Positions 1 to 7,839 of a stretch of 64,000 nt of DNA are shown here, piece after piece. Under the pieces are notes generated by a model. That model was given only the letters and a program-made list of their open reading frames with translations. It was not told the DNA's origin and did not search any database. Source of the stretch: SZUA-545 sp050297855 (GTDB lineage Bacteria; Campylobacterota; Campylobacteria; Campylobacterales; SZUA-545); contig JBNKTC010000010.1 of NCBI GenBank assembly GCA_050297855.1, forward strand, positions 186,001 through 250,000, read 5' to 3'. Position 1 is the first letter of the stretch. Each line of letters opens with the position of its first letter. The translations under genes and the position numbers were made by a program.

Positions 1-176
1 CCCGCTTCCTGCCAGTTTTTGGGGTAACCTGTACCTGGGTACGTCTCAACGTTGTTCCAGTACATATAGTCACGCCCGTTTCTATTTGTCCATTGTGTTT
101 TACATGCTACGGTACATGTCTGGCACCCGATACATTTGTTCAGGTCCATTACCATTGCTAATTGTCGTTTTGACAT
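1..176 (-). CDS. Iron-sulfur (beta) subunit of a type II DMSO-reductase-family enzyme, N-terminal fragment
   Basis: The first 58 codons of a gene that runs off the left edge of the window. The visible N-terminus contains a four-cysteine ferredoxin motif, KCIGCQTCTVACK (Cx2Cx2Cx3C, cysteines near residues 15-25), followed by the sequence YMYWNNVE. From family knowledge this combination is typical of the beta subunits of type II molybdoenzymes (nitrate, selenate and perchlorate reductases, ethylbenzene and dimethylsulfide dehydrogenases). These subunits pass electrons between the catalytic subunit and a haem or membrane partner. There is no signal peptide, as expected for a subunit exported by riding with its Tat-tagged partner. 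The ATG is preceded by a strong GGGGAGG ribosome-binding site, and the gene starts 14 bp after the catalytic subunit, so the two are co-transcribed. The rest of the gene and any gamma subunit lie outside the window. Confidence 0.85.
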   Translation of the reverse strand, partial: MSKRQLAMVMDLNKCIGCQTCTVACKTQWTNRNGRDYMYWNNVETYPGTGYPKNWQEA

Positions 177-190
177 CTATCGGCCTCCCC

Positions 191-3163
191 TTATGCTTTC
201 TCTACGTTGATCGCGCCGTCGTACGCGTACTGGTTACCGTCCCAGACACCACCGAATTTGAGGTGACCCCAACCTTCGGACATTTCGATCAGGCTTAGGG
301 ATGGTGGAACGACCACGTTGTTGTGTTTTCTCTCTCTGAAGAAGTTAGGATCCCAACCGTCTTCCATTACAAGTGATGTAAGTGGAGCGTTCGGAGTAAC
401 TTTTGCCATGGCGTAGAATTCGCCCAGCATGTTGTAGATTCTTACTTCGTCACCGTCTTTGATACCTTTGACTTCTGCAACTTTGTTGTTGATCATTACC
501 CAAGGCTTACCACGTTGAAGTCTTTGCAGGATCTTCGCCGTTTTGTAGTTGGAGTGGATGGACCATCGTGCATGCGGTGTCATCAGTGTGAACGGATATT
601 TTTCAGGATCGACCGGAGCAAGCGGCTCGCGACCCGTATTTGTATTGACGCCCAGTTTGATCCACAGATCATGGTCGACATAGAATGTCTGGCGACCGGA
701 AACCGTTTCGAATCGCTCGAATCGGAAGATGTGGTTCTCCAGGGAGTTGTACGGTCTGTCTGCATAAAGCGGGGAGTTTTTCGCAGCTTTTTCGTTCAGC
801 TGGAGGAAACCACCCTGTTTGTACATTTTTTCGATCGTGTGCGGCTGGAACTGTTTTGTTTCGGCAAGTGCCGCTTCCAGTGCCAGTCTGTCACCCGTCA
901 CATCTTCACGCATTTCGTCTTCACCGAGGATCGGTTCGAAGTTCTCATCGGACTCTTCATCGATATTCGTAAACTCATCGTAGAAGATATCCAGGCGTCG
1001 GACACCGTCACGTGCAAGGGGTTTCCCTTTGACGTTCGTGCCGTTGTCTGGTACCTGTGCTTTATCGATGTTTTCAGGTCGTGTCGCGACTTCCTGCATC
1101 TTCTTAGCCAGGAATGCGAACATGGACCATTCGTCTTTCGCTTCACCCACAGCTTTAAGGTTTGCAGCAGGCTGTGCAAGGTTGACGAATCGGTGGTAAC
1201 CCGGGCTCGCTCTAAGGTCCCATACTTCGTAGTGGGATTTTGCAGGCAGAAGGATATCTGCATACTGAGCTGTCGCACTCATTCGGTAGTCGACATAGGC
1301 GAAGAATTTCGTTCTGTCAAGCCATACTTTATTATAAGCAGCTTTATTACGTCGTACTTTCGCATCGGCAACGATCAGGGCAGTGTCAGGCAGCCAGTAC
1401 GGTTTTTTACCCGCTTCTTTGCCTTCATAAGCACCGTCACGCATCTCGTCAAGGATAGCCTGGAATTCGGCTTTGTCTTTAACGGTACCGTTGTATGCAC
1501 GGTTGACATCTTCGTCGTTGAAGTATTTGTCGAACTCTTTATCCATGTCACCCATCATGAATTCGCCAAGGAAACCTGAACCGAATCGTGGTGCGTATTT
1601 ACCGCTGAATCCTGCAAGGACACCCAGACCTGAGAGGGAGAACTCATTCTCAGTGTTCAGACCGCCACGAGTACCGTATCGGCCGCCGAGACCGCACAGG
1701 GACGCGATGTTCCAGATGTTGAGGATACCGTTGTGGTATTTGTTCAGGGCGAAACCTGTTGTGATCGTTACCTTGTTGTTTTTAGGCGTTGTGATCTCGT
1801 CCGCCAGCATTGTTACGATGCTAGGGCTGACATTTGTTGTTTCGTAGAAGTTTTTACCTGTAGAGCTTTTGTATGTCTCAGGGTCGAACTTCGCTGCTTC
1901 TTCTTTAAGGATTTCAAAGGCAGTTGTAACTTCGATCTCTTCTTCGTGACCGTCGTGACCGTGGACTTTGACTTTGAATGTCCCTTCAAGGGCCGGATCG
2001 ATGTCATAGCCGTGATCTTTGAGTCGCAGACCTTTGTGCTCTTTGTTACCTTCGGCACCTGGCGCCAGGGCAACGGAGTTTGTTTTTGTGTTCCAGAAGT
2101 AGAACTGCTCTTCCCACTCGTGGTGGTCTTTGTCGTGACCTTTAAGGTCAGTCGTTCTAAGCAGTTTTTTGTTGTCTTTTCGGACAAGGAACGGAAGGTC
2201 TGTATATGTCTTAACGGAGTTAAGGGCATATTTTTTGTTTTTGATGATGTCGTTCATGATCGCCATGGCAAGGATATTATCCGTACCGGAGATGATCGGC
2301 ACCCAAAGGTCGGCGTGACGTGCGGATGCATTGAACTCAGGTGTGATAACGATGACTTTCGCCCCGTTGTATTTACCTTCCCATACGAAGTGGGCATCAG
2401 GGATACGTGTATTATCCGGGTTGTTACCCCAGAGGATTACGGTATCAGCTGTGTACTGGAAGTCCCACGTACAACCGAGGTTACCCTCACCGAATGCAAC
2501 GGAAGCACCGGAGAACATATCACCCAGGTAGGAGGACGGGTAGATACGTACCGCACCGATCTGTGTGGAGAATCGAAGAGGACCGCCCCGTCGACCTTCA
2601 GTCAGAAGACCCGTACCGGCGTGAACCATCAGTTTATCCAGACCTCTTTCAGGGTCTGTTACACAGTTGAAGATGTTCTCGGCAACTTCTGTTCCCGCTT
2701 CTTCCCAGCTGATTCGTTTCCATTTACCCTCGCCACGTGCACCGACACGTTTCATTGGGTAGAGGATACGGTCTTTTTCGTACATGACCTGGGAGTGCTG
2801 TACCCCTTTGTTACAACCACGTGGGTTGAAGTCAGGGATCTTAGGGTTGACAATAGGGTATCGTGCGGATTGGTTCTCACGCGTTACCACACCGTTGTGT
2901 GACCAGATCTCCCATGCACAGTTACCCTGACAGTTGACACAGTGGTAAGCGAAGCCGTGCTCCTCTTTTTTACCGTATGTGTAACCGAATTCGCTGCGGT
3001 ACATCTCTTCTGTATAGTTTGTGTTTGGATAGTCGTGTTTGCCGTTTTCGACTTTCATCACGCCTGTTTTTCCGAAAAGTGATCCCTGGCTCGCTACGAG
3101 TGCAGCACCAAGACCTGAAACTTTAAGGAAATCACGTCTGTTTTCTACAATTTTATTTTCCAT
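191..3163 (-). CDS. Tat-exported molybdopterin catalytic (alpha) subunit, type II DMSO reductase family
   Basis: A 990-residue periplasmic oxidoreductase. The twin-arginine motif RRDFLK is at residues 9-14. The iron-sulfur motif is H74-x3-C78-x3-C82-x34-C117; a histidine first ligand is characteristic of NarG-like type II enzymes. An extra cysteine, C75, follows that histidine. The segment SYLGDMFSGAS places D215 where type II enzymes carry the aspartate that ligates molybdenum. The C-terminal pterin-binding region is present (TLMTPHARWSIHS), so the protein looks complete. I chose the ATG at 3163 over the in-frame TTG at 3166 because GGAAG sits five bases before it. It lies between an exported rhodanese and the iron-sulfur subunit. 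Substrate is not determined by the sequence: nitrate, selenate, sulfur-oxyanion or hydrocarbon chemistry are all possible in the family. The rhodanese neighbour makes a sulfur substrate my preferred inference. Confidence 0.85.
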   Translation of the reverse strand: MENKIVENRRDFLKVSGLGAALVASQGSLFGKTGVMKVENGKHDYPNTNYTEEMYRSEFGYTYGKKEEHGFAYHCVNCQGNCAWEIWSHNGVVTRENQSARYPIVNPKIPDFNPRGCNKGVQHSQVMYEKDRILYPMKRVGARGEGKWKRISWEEAGTEVAENIFNCVTDPERGLDKLMVHAGTGLLTEGRRGGPLRFSTQIGAVRIYPSSYLGDMFSGASVAFGEGNLGCTWDFQYTADTVILWGNNPDNTRIPDAHFVWEGKYNGAKVIVITPEFNASARHADLWVPIISGTDNILAMAIMNDIIKNKKYALNSVKTYTDLPFLVRKDNKKLLRTTDLKGHDKDHHEWEEQFYFWNTKTNSVALAPGAEGNKEHKGLRLKDHGYDIDPALEGTFKVKVHGHDGHEEEIEVTTAFEILKEEAAKFDPETYKSSTGKNFYETTNVSPSIVTMLADEITTPKNNKVTITTGFALNKYHNGILNIWNIASLCGLGGRYGTRGGLNTENEFSLSGLGVLAGFSGKYAPRFGSGFLGEFMMGDMDKEFDKYFNDEDVNRAYNGTVKDKAEFQAILDEMRDGAYEGKEAGKKPYWLPDTALIVADAKVRRNKAAYNKVWLDRTKFFAYVDYRMSATAQYADILLPAKSHYEVWDLRASPGYHRFVNLAQPAANLKAVGEAKDEWSMFAFLAKKMQEVATRPENIDKAQVPDNGTNVKGKPLARDGVRRLDIFYDEFTNIDEESDENFEPILGEDEMREDVTGDRLALEAALAETKQFQPHTIEKMYKQGGFLQLNEKAAKNSPLYADRPYNSLENHIFRFERFETVSGRQTFYVDHDLWIKLGVNTNTGREPLAPVDPEKYPFTLMTPHARWSIHSNYKTAKILQRLQRGKPWVMINNKVAEVKGIKDGDEVRIYNMLGEFYAMAKVTPNAPLTSLVMEDGWDPNFFRERKHNNVVVPPSLSLIEMSEGWGHLKFGGVWDGNQYAYDGAINVEKA

Positions 3164-3179
3164 CAAGACTTCCTTTCCC

Positions 3180-4124
3180 TTATTTTCTGATTGGCAGGTT
3201 CATGTCGTTACCCCACTCGTCCCAGCTACCGGTATAAACTTTTACGTTTTTATACCCGAGCAGTTCAAGTACAGTAAAGAAGTATGAGCCACGACCGGCA
3301 CCTACGTGACAGTATGTGTAGATCGTTTTGTCTTTTGTAATTCCCATTTTTTCAAGCTTGCGCTTGACTTCACTCATATTGTGAGGGAAAGAGAGTTTGT
3401 TTTTAAAGTCTGTGACCTGTTTCCATTCGATAAAGGAAGCACCGGGTACGTGTCCGCCACGGGCAACGTTGTCCAGTTTTCTTTCCCCGATGATCTCGTT
3501 CATGGCACGGGAGTCGATAATCACGTATTTGGATTTTCGCTTGTCACCTTTTTTCTCAACGGTCTTAGTAATATCGTTGGAAGCTTTAAGTACATCATAT
3601 TTATCCGCGATAATGTCGTAGTTGACTTTTTTCGGATTAATCTTATAGTGCTTGGCTTTACGTTTTTTCTCAGGACCTTTTTCCATTTTAACGCCGACGG
3701 CTTCCATCGCGGCACGACCACCGTTCAGGATCTTGACGTTTTTGTGTCCGTACACTTTAAAGAAGTGGTATACACCGGACGCATTCGGTCCACGGAAATC
3801 GTCGTATGCGATAACAAGCGTATTGTTGTCGATACCCTTTTCTCCGATGTGGTGTTCCGCTTCTTCAATACATTGATAAAGTGGTGCACAGTGCATGTGG
3901 CCTGTGATATCAGAGTGGTGTAGGTGGTGGGCACCCATTACCACGGAGCCAGGAATGTGGCCAGTTGGAAAACTGTCCTTGCTGTCCCCGCTTACAAATA
4001 CAACATTTGGTTTACCCAAAAGTTTTTTTGCTTCTTTTGCAGAAATCAGAATGTCGCTCTTTGCTGCAAAAAGCGCAGTTGAAATCAGCAATGAAGCACC
4101 GAGTAGTGCTAATAACTTCTTCAT
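3180..4124 (-). CDS. Periplasmic two-domain rhodanese (thiosulfate sulfurtransferase-like)
   Basis: A 314-residue protein with a Sec signal peptide (MKKLLALLGASLLISTALFA) followed by two rhodanese folds. The N-terminal fold (about 25-145) has no cysteine at the loop position (LVIAYDDFRG), as in the structural domain of classical thiosulfate sulfurtransferases. The C-terminal fold (about 190-314) carries the active-site loop YCHVGAGRGSY with C272 as the persulfide-forming residue. It should move sulfane sulfur in the periplasm. It starts the operon: a good sigma70 promoter lies 57 bp upstream, and the molybdoenzyme gene begins 16 bp after its stop. By analogy with Sud of Wolinella, which feeds polysulfide to a molybdoenzyme, it may supply or remove sulfur for the downstream enzyme; that link is inference. 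Confidence 0.85.
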   Translation of the reverse strand: MKKLLALLGASLLISTALFAAKSDILISAKEAKKLLGKPNVVFVSGDSKDSFPTGHIPGSVVMGAHHLHHSDITGHMHCAPLYQCIEEAEHHIGEKGIDNNTLVIAYDDFRGPNASGVYHFFKVYGHKNVKILNGGRAAMEAVGVKMEKGPEKKRKAKHYKINPKKVNYDIIADKYDVLKASNDITKTVEKKGDKRKSKYVIIDSRAMNEIIGERKLDNVARGGHVPGASFIEWKQVTDFKNKLSFPHNMSEVKRKLEKMGITKDKTIYTYCHVGAGRGSYFFTVLELLGYKNVKVYTGSWDEWGNDMNLPIRK

Positions 4125-4180
4125 AGAAGCCTCCCTTAAATTTCTATTGATGCAATAGAAGATTGCACAATTAAGGGTTG

Positions 4181-4209
4181 ATTATATTCCTAAAAGTCTT
4201 AGAAAGCAA
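4181..4209 (-). promoter_or_regulatory. Sigma70-type promoter for the rhodanese-molybdoenzyme operon
   Basis: On the minus strand TATAAT (4186-4181) is preceded at exactly 17 bp by TTGCTT (4209-4204). Transcription would begin near 4174 and give a leader of about 50 nt that contains GGGAGG just before the rhodanese ATG. The rest of the 4125-4408 gap is AT-rich and contains no gene I can support; it must also hold the divergent promoter for the LRV-repeat gene. Confidence 0.65.
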
Positions 4210-4408
4210 AATTTTTTGAAGAAAAAAAAATCTATACAAGGAAAACGGTGACCCTTTCGTTACGTTATTAAACACTTGCATTATTACTTAAGTCAAGCAC
4301 TGTTTTTTGATAGTACTTTTGAATAATATGGATTAAAAAAGATTATGATAGTATCATCCCCTCAAAAAATAGGATAAAAAATCTCCATAATTTAAAGGGA
4401 CCTGACTT

Positions 4409-5014
4409 ATGGCAATTAACAGCAGTGAGTTCAGCCGGTTTGACGGGACAAAAGAGGAGGCGATCGAGCTTCTGGAGCTCCCCGATACCGACCTGGATAC
4501 TATATATATACTACTTAAGAATTTTCCGAAAGATACGGATATCGAATCCAATGTGGCCATGGCCCTATCCCTGCGTACTTCCGTCTACGAGAGGGATAAA
4601 GGGACCCATGCAAAGATGGATGAGATGCTCGAGACCCTGGCCGAGAGTGACGATATGCAGGCCCGCTGGGCCGTGGCCAAAAATCCCCACACCTCCGAAG
4701 CGATCCTGCTGAAACTGGCCAAGGATCCGGTGAACCTGGTCCGGGCACTGGTGGCAAACAACCCCAAAACACCTGTTACGATTCTAAACGAACTCTTTAA
4801 TGATGAGAAGATCGTTCGGGACGGTCTGACGGGCAATCCCAACACCCCTGAAAAACTTTTAAAACTCTTTATCAATGAAAATGATAGAATGGCACGACTC
4901 AGAGTGGCGGACAACCCCGGAGCGACAAAAGCCGTCCTGGAGGCACTGGCCCGGGACGAAGACAAAGACGTCAGCACCGCCGCCAAACAAAAACTGGAAG
5001 CACTAAAGGCATAA
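4409..5014 (+). CDS. LRV (leucine-rich repeat variant) protein
   Basis: A 201-residue protein without signal peptide or membrane segment. From about residue 80 to the end it consists of four or five helical repeats of about 24 residues, each with the pattern VRxxVAxNPxTPxxxLxxLxxD (for example LVRALVANNPKTP, MARLRVADNPGAT). This is the LRV repeat, an all-helical solenoid first described in a nitrogen-fixation-linked Azotobacter protein with an N-terminal 4Fe-4S cluster. The N-terminal 75 residues here have no cysteines, so no cluster is predicted. It is the first gene of a three-gene run ending in mrp, with 2 bp to the next gene. Solenoids of this kind usually bind proteins, and the neighbouring Fe-S carrier suggests a role in Fe-S or metalloprotein assembly. 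That role is inferred only from context. Confidence 0.75.
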   Translation: MAINSSEFSRFDGTKEEAIELLELPDTDLDTIYILLKNFPKDTDIESNVAMALSLRTSVYERDKGTHAKMDEMLETLAESDDMQARWAVAKNPHTSEAILLKLAKDPVNLVRALVANNPKTPVTILNELFNDEKIVRDGLTGNPNTPEKLLKLFINENDRMARLRVADNPGATKAVLEALARDEDKDVSTAAKQKLEALKA

Positions 5015-5016
5015 GA

Positions 5017-5400
5017 ATGAAAAAAGGTAAGAAGAATCTCAAGATCGATGTCCCCGTCGACGTCTACTCCCTGGAGAAGCATCTCTACTCCCTGATGTTC
5101 AGCGGTGTCTACGTCAGTAATGTGGATATTCGTAACATTATGAAAGAGATGGGATACGAGACGGCACTTGATTCACGGGAGAACCTTTTTGAAGAGCTCT
5201 TTAAAAAGGCCGAAGCGGACGGGCGGAAAAAAGAGGCGTACAGTCACCTCCAGACGTTGGTCGGTAAACGGATCAACCGCTACAGCACCCTGGGCAATAC
5301 CTACCCTAAAGCATCCAAGGTTACCGGTATCTGGGTCAGCCAGGCCAACAAGACCCTGGAACGGATGGATGAGGAGATGGGAAGGCTGGATAATGCCTAA
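5017..5400 (+). CDS. Conserved-looking protein of unknown function between LRV protein and Mrp
   Basis: A 127-residue, lysine- and glutamate-rich, presumably cytosolic protein. I do not recognise a family. It begins with a basic segment (MKKGKKNLKI), is mostly predicted helical, and has no cysteine, signal peptide or membrane segment. The ATG lies 2 bp after the LRV gene, and its last 8 bases overlap the start of mrp, so the three are translationally coupled. That coupling, and codon use like the flanking genes, are the reasons to accept it as real. Its function is probably tied to Mrp or the LRV protein. Confidence 0.7.
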   Translation: MKKGKKNLKIDVPVDVYSLEKHLYSLMFSGVYVSNVDIRNIMKEMGYETALDSRENLFEELFKKAEADGRKKEAYSHLQTLVGKRINRYSTLGNTYPKASKVTGIWVSQANKTLERMDEEMGRLDNA

Positions 5401-6427
5401 AACGGACATCCGTGCCGCCATCGGGGCGATCCGCTATCCAAAACTGGAGATGACCCTCGACGAGCTTAAGGTCGTCGAGAAGTTCATCATCGAAGGCAAA
5501 ACCCTAAAAGTCGAGCTGACGATGCAGAACGAAGAGGCGTTTGCTATCGTCAAAAAAGAGATCGAAACCCTCTGCGGAAAAGATTTTAAAGAGGTGATCG
5601 TCTCCCAGGACCTCAACCGTAAAAAAGATATGAACTACGGCCACACCCAAAGCCCCAACAACCGGGCTCCCTATGCGAAAAAGGTGATCGCCGTCACCAG
5701 CGGCAAGGGCGGTGTGGGCAAAAGTACGACCGCCGTCAACCTGGCGATCTCCTTTGCCCAGGCGGGGTATAAAGTGGGGCTGTTGGATGCGGACGTATAC
5801 GGTCCCGATGTCCCAAGGATGCTGGGGCTGGACCTGGAGAAGATGAAGTGGAACGACCAGGACAAGATCATCCCGGGTGAGAACTTCGGGATCAAAACGA
5901 TCTCCGTAGGGATGACGACACCGCGCCGTGATACCCCTTTGGTCTGGCGGAGCTCCGTTGCCGTTTCGGCACTGATCCAGTTCCTCGAAGATGTGGCGTG
6001 GGGAGAACTCGACTTCCTCTTTATCGACATGCCGCCGGGTACCGGTGATGTGCAGCTGACGATGGCCCAGGAGCTTCCCCTGGCAGCAGCAGTTATCGTC
6101 AGTACGCCGCAGGTCGTGGCCAACGACGACGTCAGCCGGGCGATCATGATGTTCAAGGATATCAACGTCCCTGTCGGCGGACTGGTGGAGAACATGGCCT
6201 ATTTTATCGCTCCCGATACGGGCAACCGCTACGATATCTTCGGCAAAGACGGCGGGAAGAATACGGCGATCAAATACGATATCCCGTTCCTGGGATCGAT
6301 CCCCATCGATATGAAGATCCGGGAGTTTTCCGATCTCGGCAAGCCGCCGGCCGCCATGGGTGACGCCGAGCATAAAGCCGCCTATGCAGGTATCCGCGAT
6401 AAGGTGCTGGAGTTCCTGAACCGATAA
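5393..6427 (+). CDS. mrp: Mrp/ApbC/NBP35-family P-loop ATPase, Fe-S cluster carrier
   Basis: A 344-residue protein. Residues 1-80 form a DUF59/MIP18-like domain with one cysteine (ETLCGKDF, C61). From about 97 there is a deviant Walker A motif, SGKGGVGKST (103-112), then the switch segments DADVYGPDVP and DMPPGTGDVQLT. Members hold a 4Fe-4S cluster between subunits and hand it to apoproteins. In many Mrp proteins the bridging CxxC follows ENMxxF; here the text reads ENMAYFIAPDTG, so both cysteines are absent. The reading frame is open upstream, but the start is set at the ATG at 5393, because upstream codons lie inside the preceding gene in another frame and the protein begins there like its homologues. 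It is the last gene of the run and is followed by a terminator. Confidence 0.9.
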   Translation: MPKTDIRAAIGAIRYPKLEMTLDELKVVEKFIIEGKTLKVELTMQNEEAFAIVKKEIETLCGKDFKEVIVSQDLNRKKDMNYGHTQSPNNRAPYAKKVIAVTSGKGGVGKSTTAVNLAISFAQAGYKVGLLDADVYGPDVPRMLGLDLEKMKWNDQDKIIPGENFGIKTISVGMTTPRRDTPLVWRSSVAVSALIQFLEDVAWGELDFLFIDMPPGTGDVQLTMAQELPLAAAVIVSTPQVVANDDVSRAIMMFKDINVPVGGLVENMAYFIAPDTGNRYDIFGKDGGKNTAIKYDIPFLGSIPIDMKIREFSDLGKPPAAMGDAEHKAAYAGIRDKVLEFLNR

Positions 6428-6431
6428 ACCA

Positions 6432-6463
6432 AGAGGGGGTTTCCCCTCTAGTTTTACTTTTTT
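6432..6463 (+). terminator. Rho-independent terminator after mrp
   Basis: AGAGGGG and CCCCTCT form a 7-bp stem with a short loop starting five bases after the mrp stop codon, followed by a T-rich stretch. It separates mrp from the tRNA gene. Confidence 0.8.
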
Positions 6464-6507
6464 ATGGCAGTTTAAAAATTATTTGGTATTATTCCAGTCT
6501 TATTTGT

Positions 6508-6584
6508 GCGCTCTTAGCTCAGTTGGATAGAGCACTTGATTGCGGTTCAAGAGGTCATACGTTCGAGTCGTATAGAGCGCGCCA
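6508..6584 (+). tRNA. tRNA-Arg with anticodon GCG
   Basis: A full cloverleaf can be drawn. The acceptor stem GCGCTCT/AGAGCGC pairs perfectly, the D stem is GCTC/GAGC, the anticodon stem CTTGA/TCAAG encloses loop TTGCGGT, and the T stem ATACG/CGTAT encloses TTCGAGT. Discriminator G and an encoded CCA follow. The anticodon is GCG, reading CGC and, by wobble, CGU (arginine). Most bacteria read these codons with an ACG anticodon deaminated to inosine, so the G34 form is notable. It stands alone, with no other tRNA beside it. Confidence 0.95.
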
Positions 6585-6700
6585 CTTTCTATAATATCCC
6601 CAAAACAATCCGATTCCCGCTAATTTAAATTGACTTCCTGTTGACTCTGTATGCAAGCCGGCTTTTGATATGATTTTTGCATCAAAAGAGGGTAGGTACT

Positions 6701-7144
6701 ATGACAATCAAATATGCGGTCAATCCCGATACGGGAGTTTATTACGAACGGCTCATCGGACGAAATGTTTCGATCGGGGAGTTTCAAAAACACCTCGTCA
6801 ACCCGGAACATATGAATACAGCTTTCAGCCATAAGATCATTATTGTCGATTTCCAGGATATCACGCTGGATACGGATGACCAGGATGCCTATAGCGACCT
6901 GTTTGACAACCACGTCAAGATACTCGAGTCCACCCCCAATACTACGGAGAAGTTTGCCATCGTCATCTCCCACACCAACGAGCTTTTCTTCTCCTCCCAG
7001 TTAAAAGAGCAGCTGGATGCCGTCAAAGGGGTCCGCAGCAAGTATTTTCTGAATGCCAAGGGTGTCAACGAATACATCGGCCTGGATGTTTCGGACTTCT
7101 TTCAGATGAACGATGACGAGTTGATAGAGTATGTAGTCGCGTGA
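6701..7144 (+). CDS. Protein of unknown function (147 aa)
   Basis: A soluble, acidic protein with no signal peptide or membrane segment. I do not recognise the family. The pattern of short beta strands and helices (KIIIVDFQDI, FAIVISHTNELFF) is compatible with a small alpha/beta fold, loosely STAS-like. The length suits a single domain. I chose the ATG at 6701 because GAGGGTAGG lies 4-12 bases before it; an in-frame ATG 24 bases upstream has no ribosome-binding site. It is a single-gene unit between tRNA-Arg and a convergent hairpin. Confidence 0.65.
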   Translation: MTIKYAVNPDTGVYYERLIGRNVSIGEFQKHLVNPEHMNTAFSHKIIIVDFQDITLDTDDQDAYSDLFDNHVKILESTPNTTEKFAIVISHTNELFFSSQLKEQLDAVKGVRSKYFLNAKGVNEYIGLDVSDFFQMNDDELIEYVVA

Positions 7145-7148
7145 CAGA

Positions 7149-7178
7149 ACCCCCTGCTCTTTTAAAAAAGAGAGGGGT
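7149..7178. terminator. Shared hairpin between convergent genes
   Basis: CCCCTGCTCTTTT and AAAAGAGAGGGG form a long stem with one bulge four bases after the stop of the plus-strand gene. Read from the minus strand it lies 18 bases after the small lipoprotein gene. Neither side has a strong T run, so termination in either direction is plausible but not certain. Confidence 0.5.
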
Positions 7179-7195
7179 GAGAGAGAGTGGGCGCG

Positions 7196-7312
7196 TTACC
7201 GGCGCAGTTCGTGCAGGGTGTCGGAATAGAGGTCACTTCCGTGTTTGCTGCACCCGCCTATCCCCAATGCCATTGCGCATAATATTAAAACCGTCATCAT
7301 TTGTAATCGCAC
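7196..7312 (-). CDS. Very small lipoprotein (38 aa)
   Basis: A GTG-started minus-strand frame encoding 38 residues, below the size most gene finders accept. It has a good ribosome-binding site (AAGGAG, five bases before the GTG). The N-terminus is basic, then a hydrophobic stretch (MMTVLILCAMALGI) leads into a lipobox-like GIGGC with C21 as the lipidated residue. The predicted mature peptide has only 18 residues (CSKHGSDLYSDTLHELRR), recalling entericidin-sized lipoproteins, although I cannot assign it to a family. It stands alone and is convergent with the gene at 6701-7144. The remaining 237 bases to 7549 hold promoters and nothing else I can support. Confidence 0.55.
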   Translation of the reverse strand: MRLQMMTVLILCAMALGIGGCSKHGSDLYSDTLHELRR

Positions 7313-7549
7313 AGTTACTCCTTAATATATAACCTCCTAATATCGGCATATTCGCATATCTGTCAAACCGTAACACCTGGCGGCAGCAACACGTCATAAG
7401 AAAGGGTTATAAAGAACGGTACAGTTTCGGCTTGGTATAAATTATGCATGCAGTATGACGATCTGTAATGTGATAGTCATTTGCATGGTCTAACATTCTG
7501 CCAGGAATTCATCTTAACAGGTTGTGATGGGTTCTAATAAGGAGATAAG

Positions 7550-7795
7550 ATGAGACATCTATTTGTAGTACGTGATCTTGAAGACGGATGGGATTGGAAC
7601 GATCTGCTGGAAGTCGACGAGATGGCCGAAGAGTATTGTATGACGGTTCTGGAGATCCCTTCCGAACATATCGAAAAGATTACCGTAAAAGGCGACGGTC
7701 TCAATATCAAACTGGAAAAAAGCAAAGCATACCTTTACGAGGATTGGTATACAAACCTCAGCCGGGTCTGCGAATATTACGCCAAGTGTGCGTAA
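7550..7795 (+). CDS. Small acidic protein of unknown function (81 aa)
   Basis: An 81-residue, strongly acidic, soluble protein rich in tryptophan and tyrosine (GWDWNDLLEVDEM, EDWYTNLSRVCEYYAK). I do not recognise it. It has a clear ribosome-binding site (AAGGAG ending six bases before the ATG), normal codon use and two cysteines near the ends of the chain. It is a single gene: the intergenic hairpin of the next operon follows it. No function is proposed. Confidence 0.6.
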   Translation: MRHLFVVRDLEDGWDWNDLLEVDEMAEEYCMTVLEIPSEHIEKITVKGDGLNIKLEKSKAYLYEDWYTNLSRVCEYYAKCA

Positions 7796-7839
7796 GACAC
7801 AAAATAGCCACCGAATTAGTTTTATTTATTTATTTTAAT

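Noticed and set aside
515..1579. A 354-codon open frame opposite the molybdoenzyme gene
   Set aside because: Antisense shadow with no ribosome-binding site or domain.
7141..7332. A 63-codon plus-strand frame starting at the stop of the 147-residue protein
   Set aside because: It runs antisense to the better supported small lipoprotein gene and through a terminator-like hairpin.
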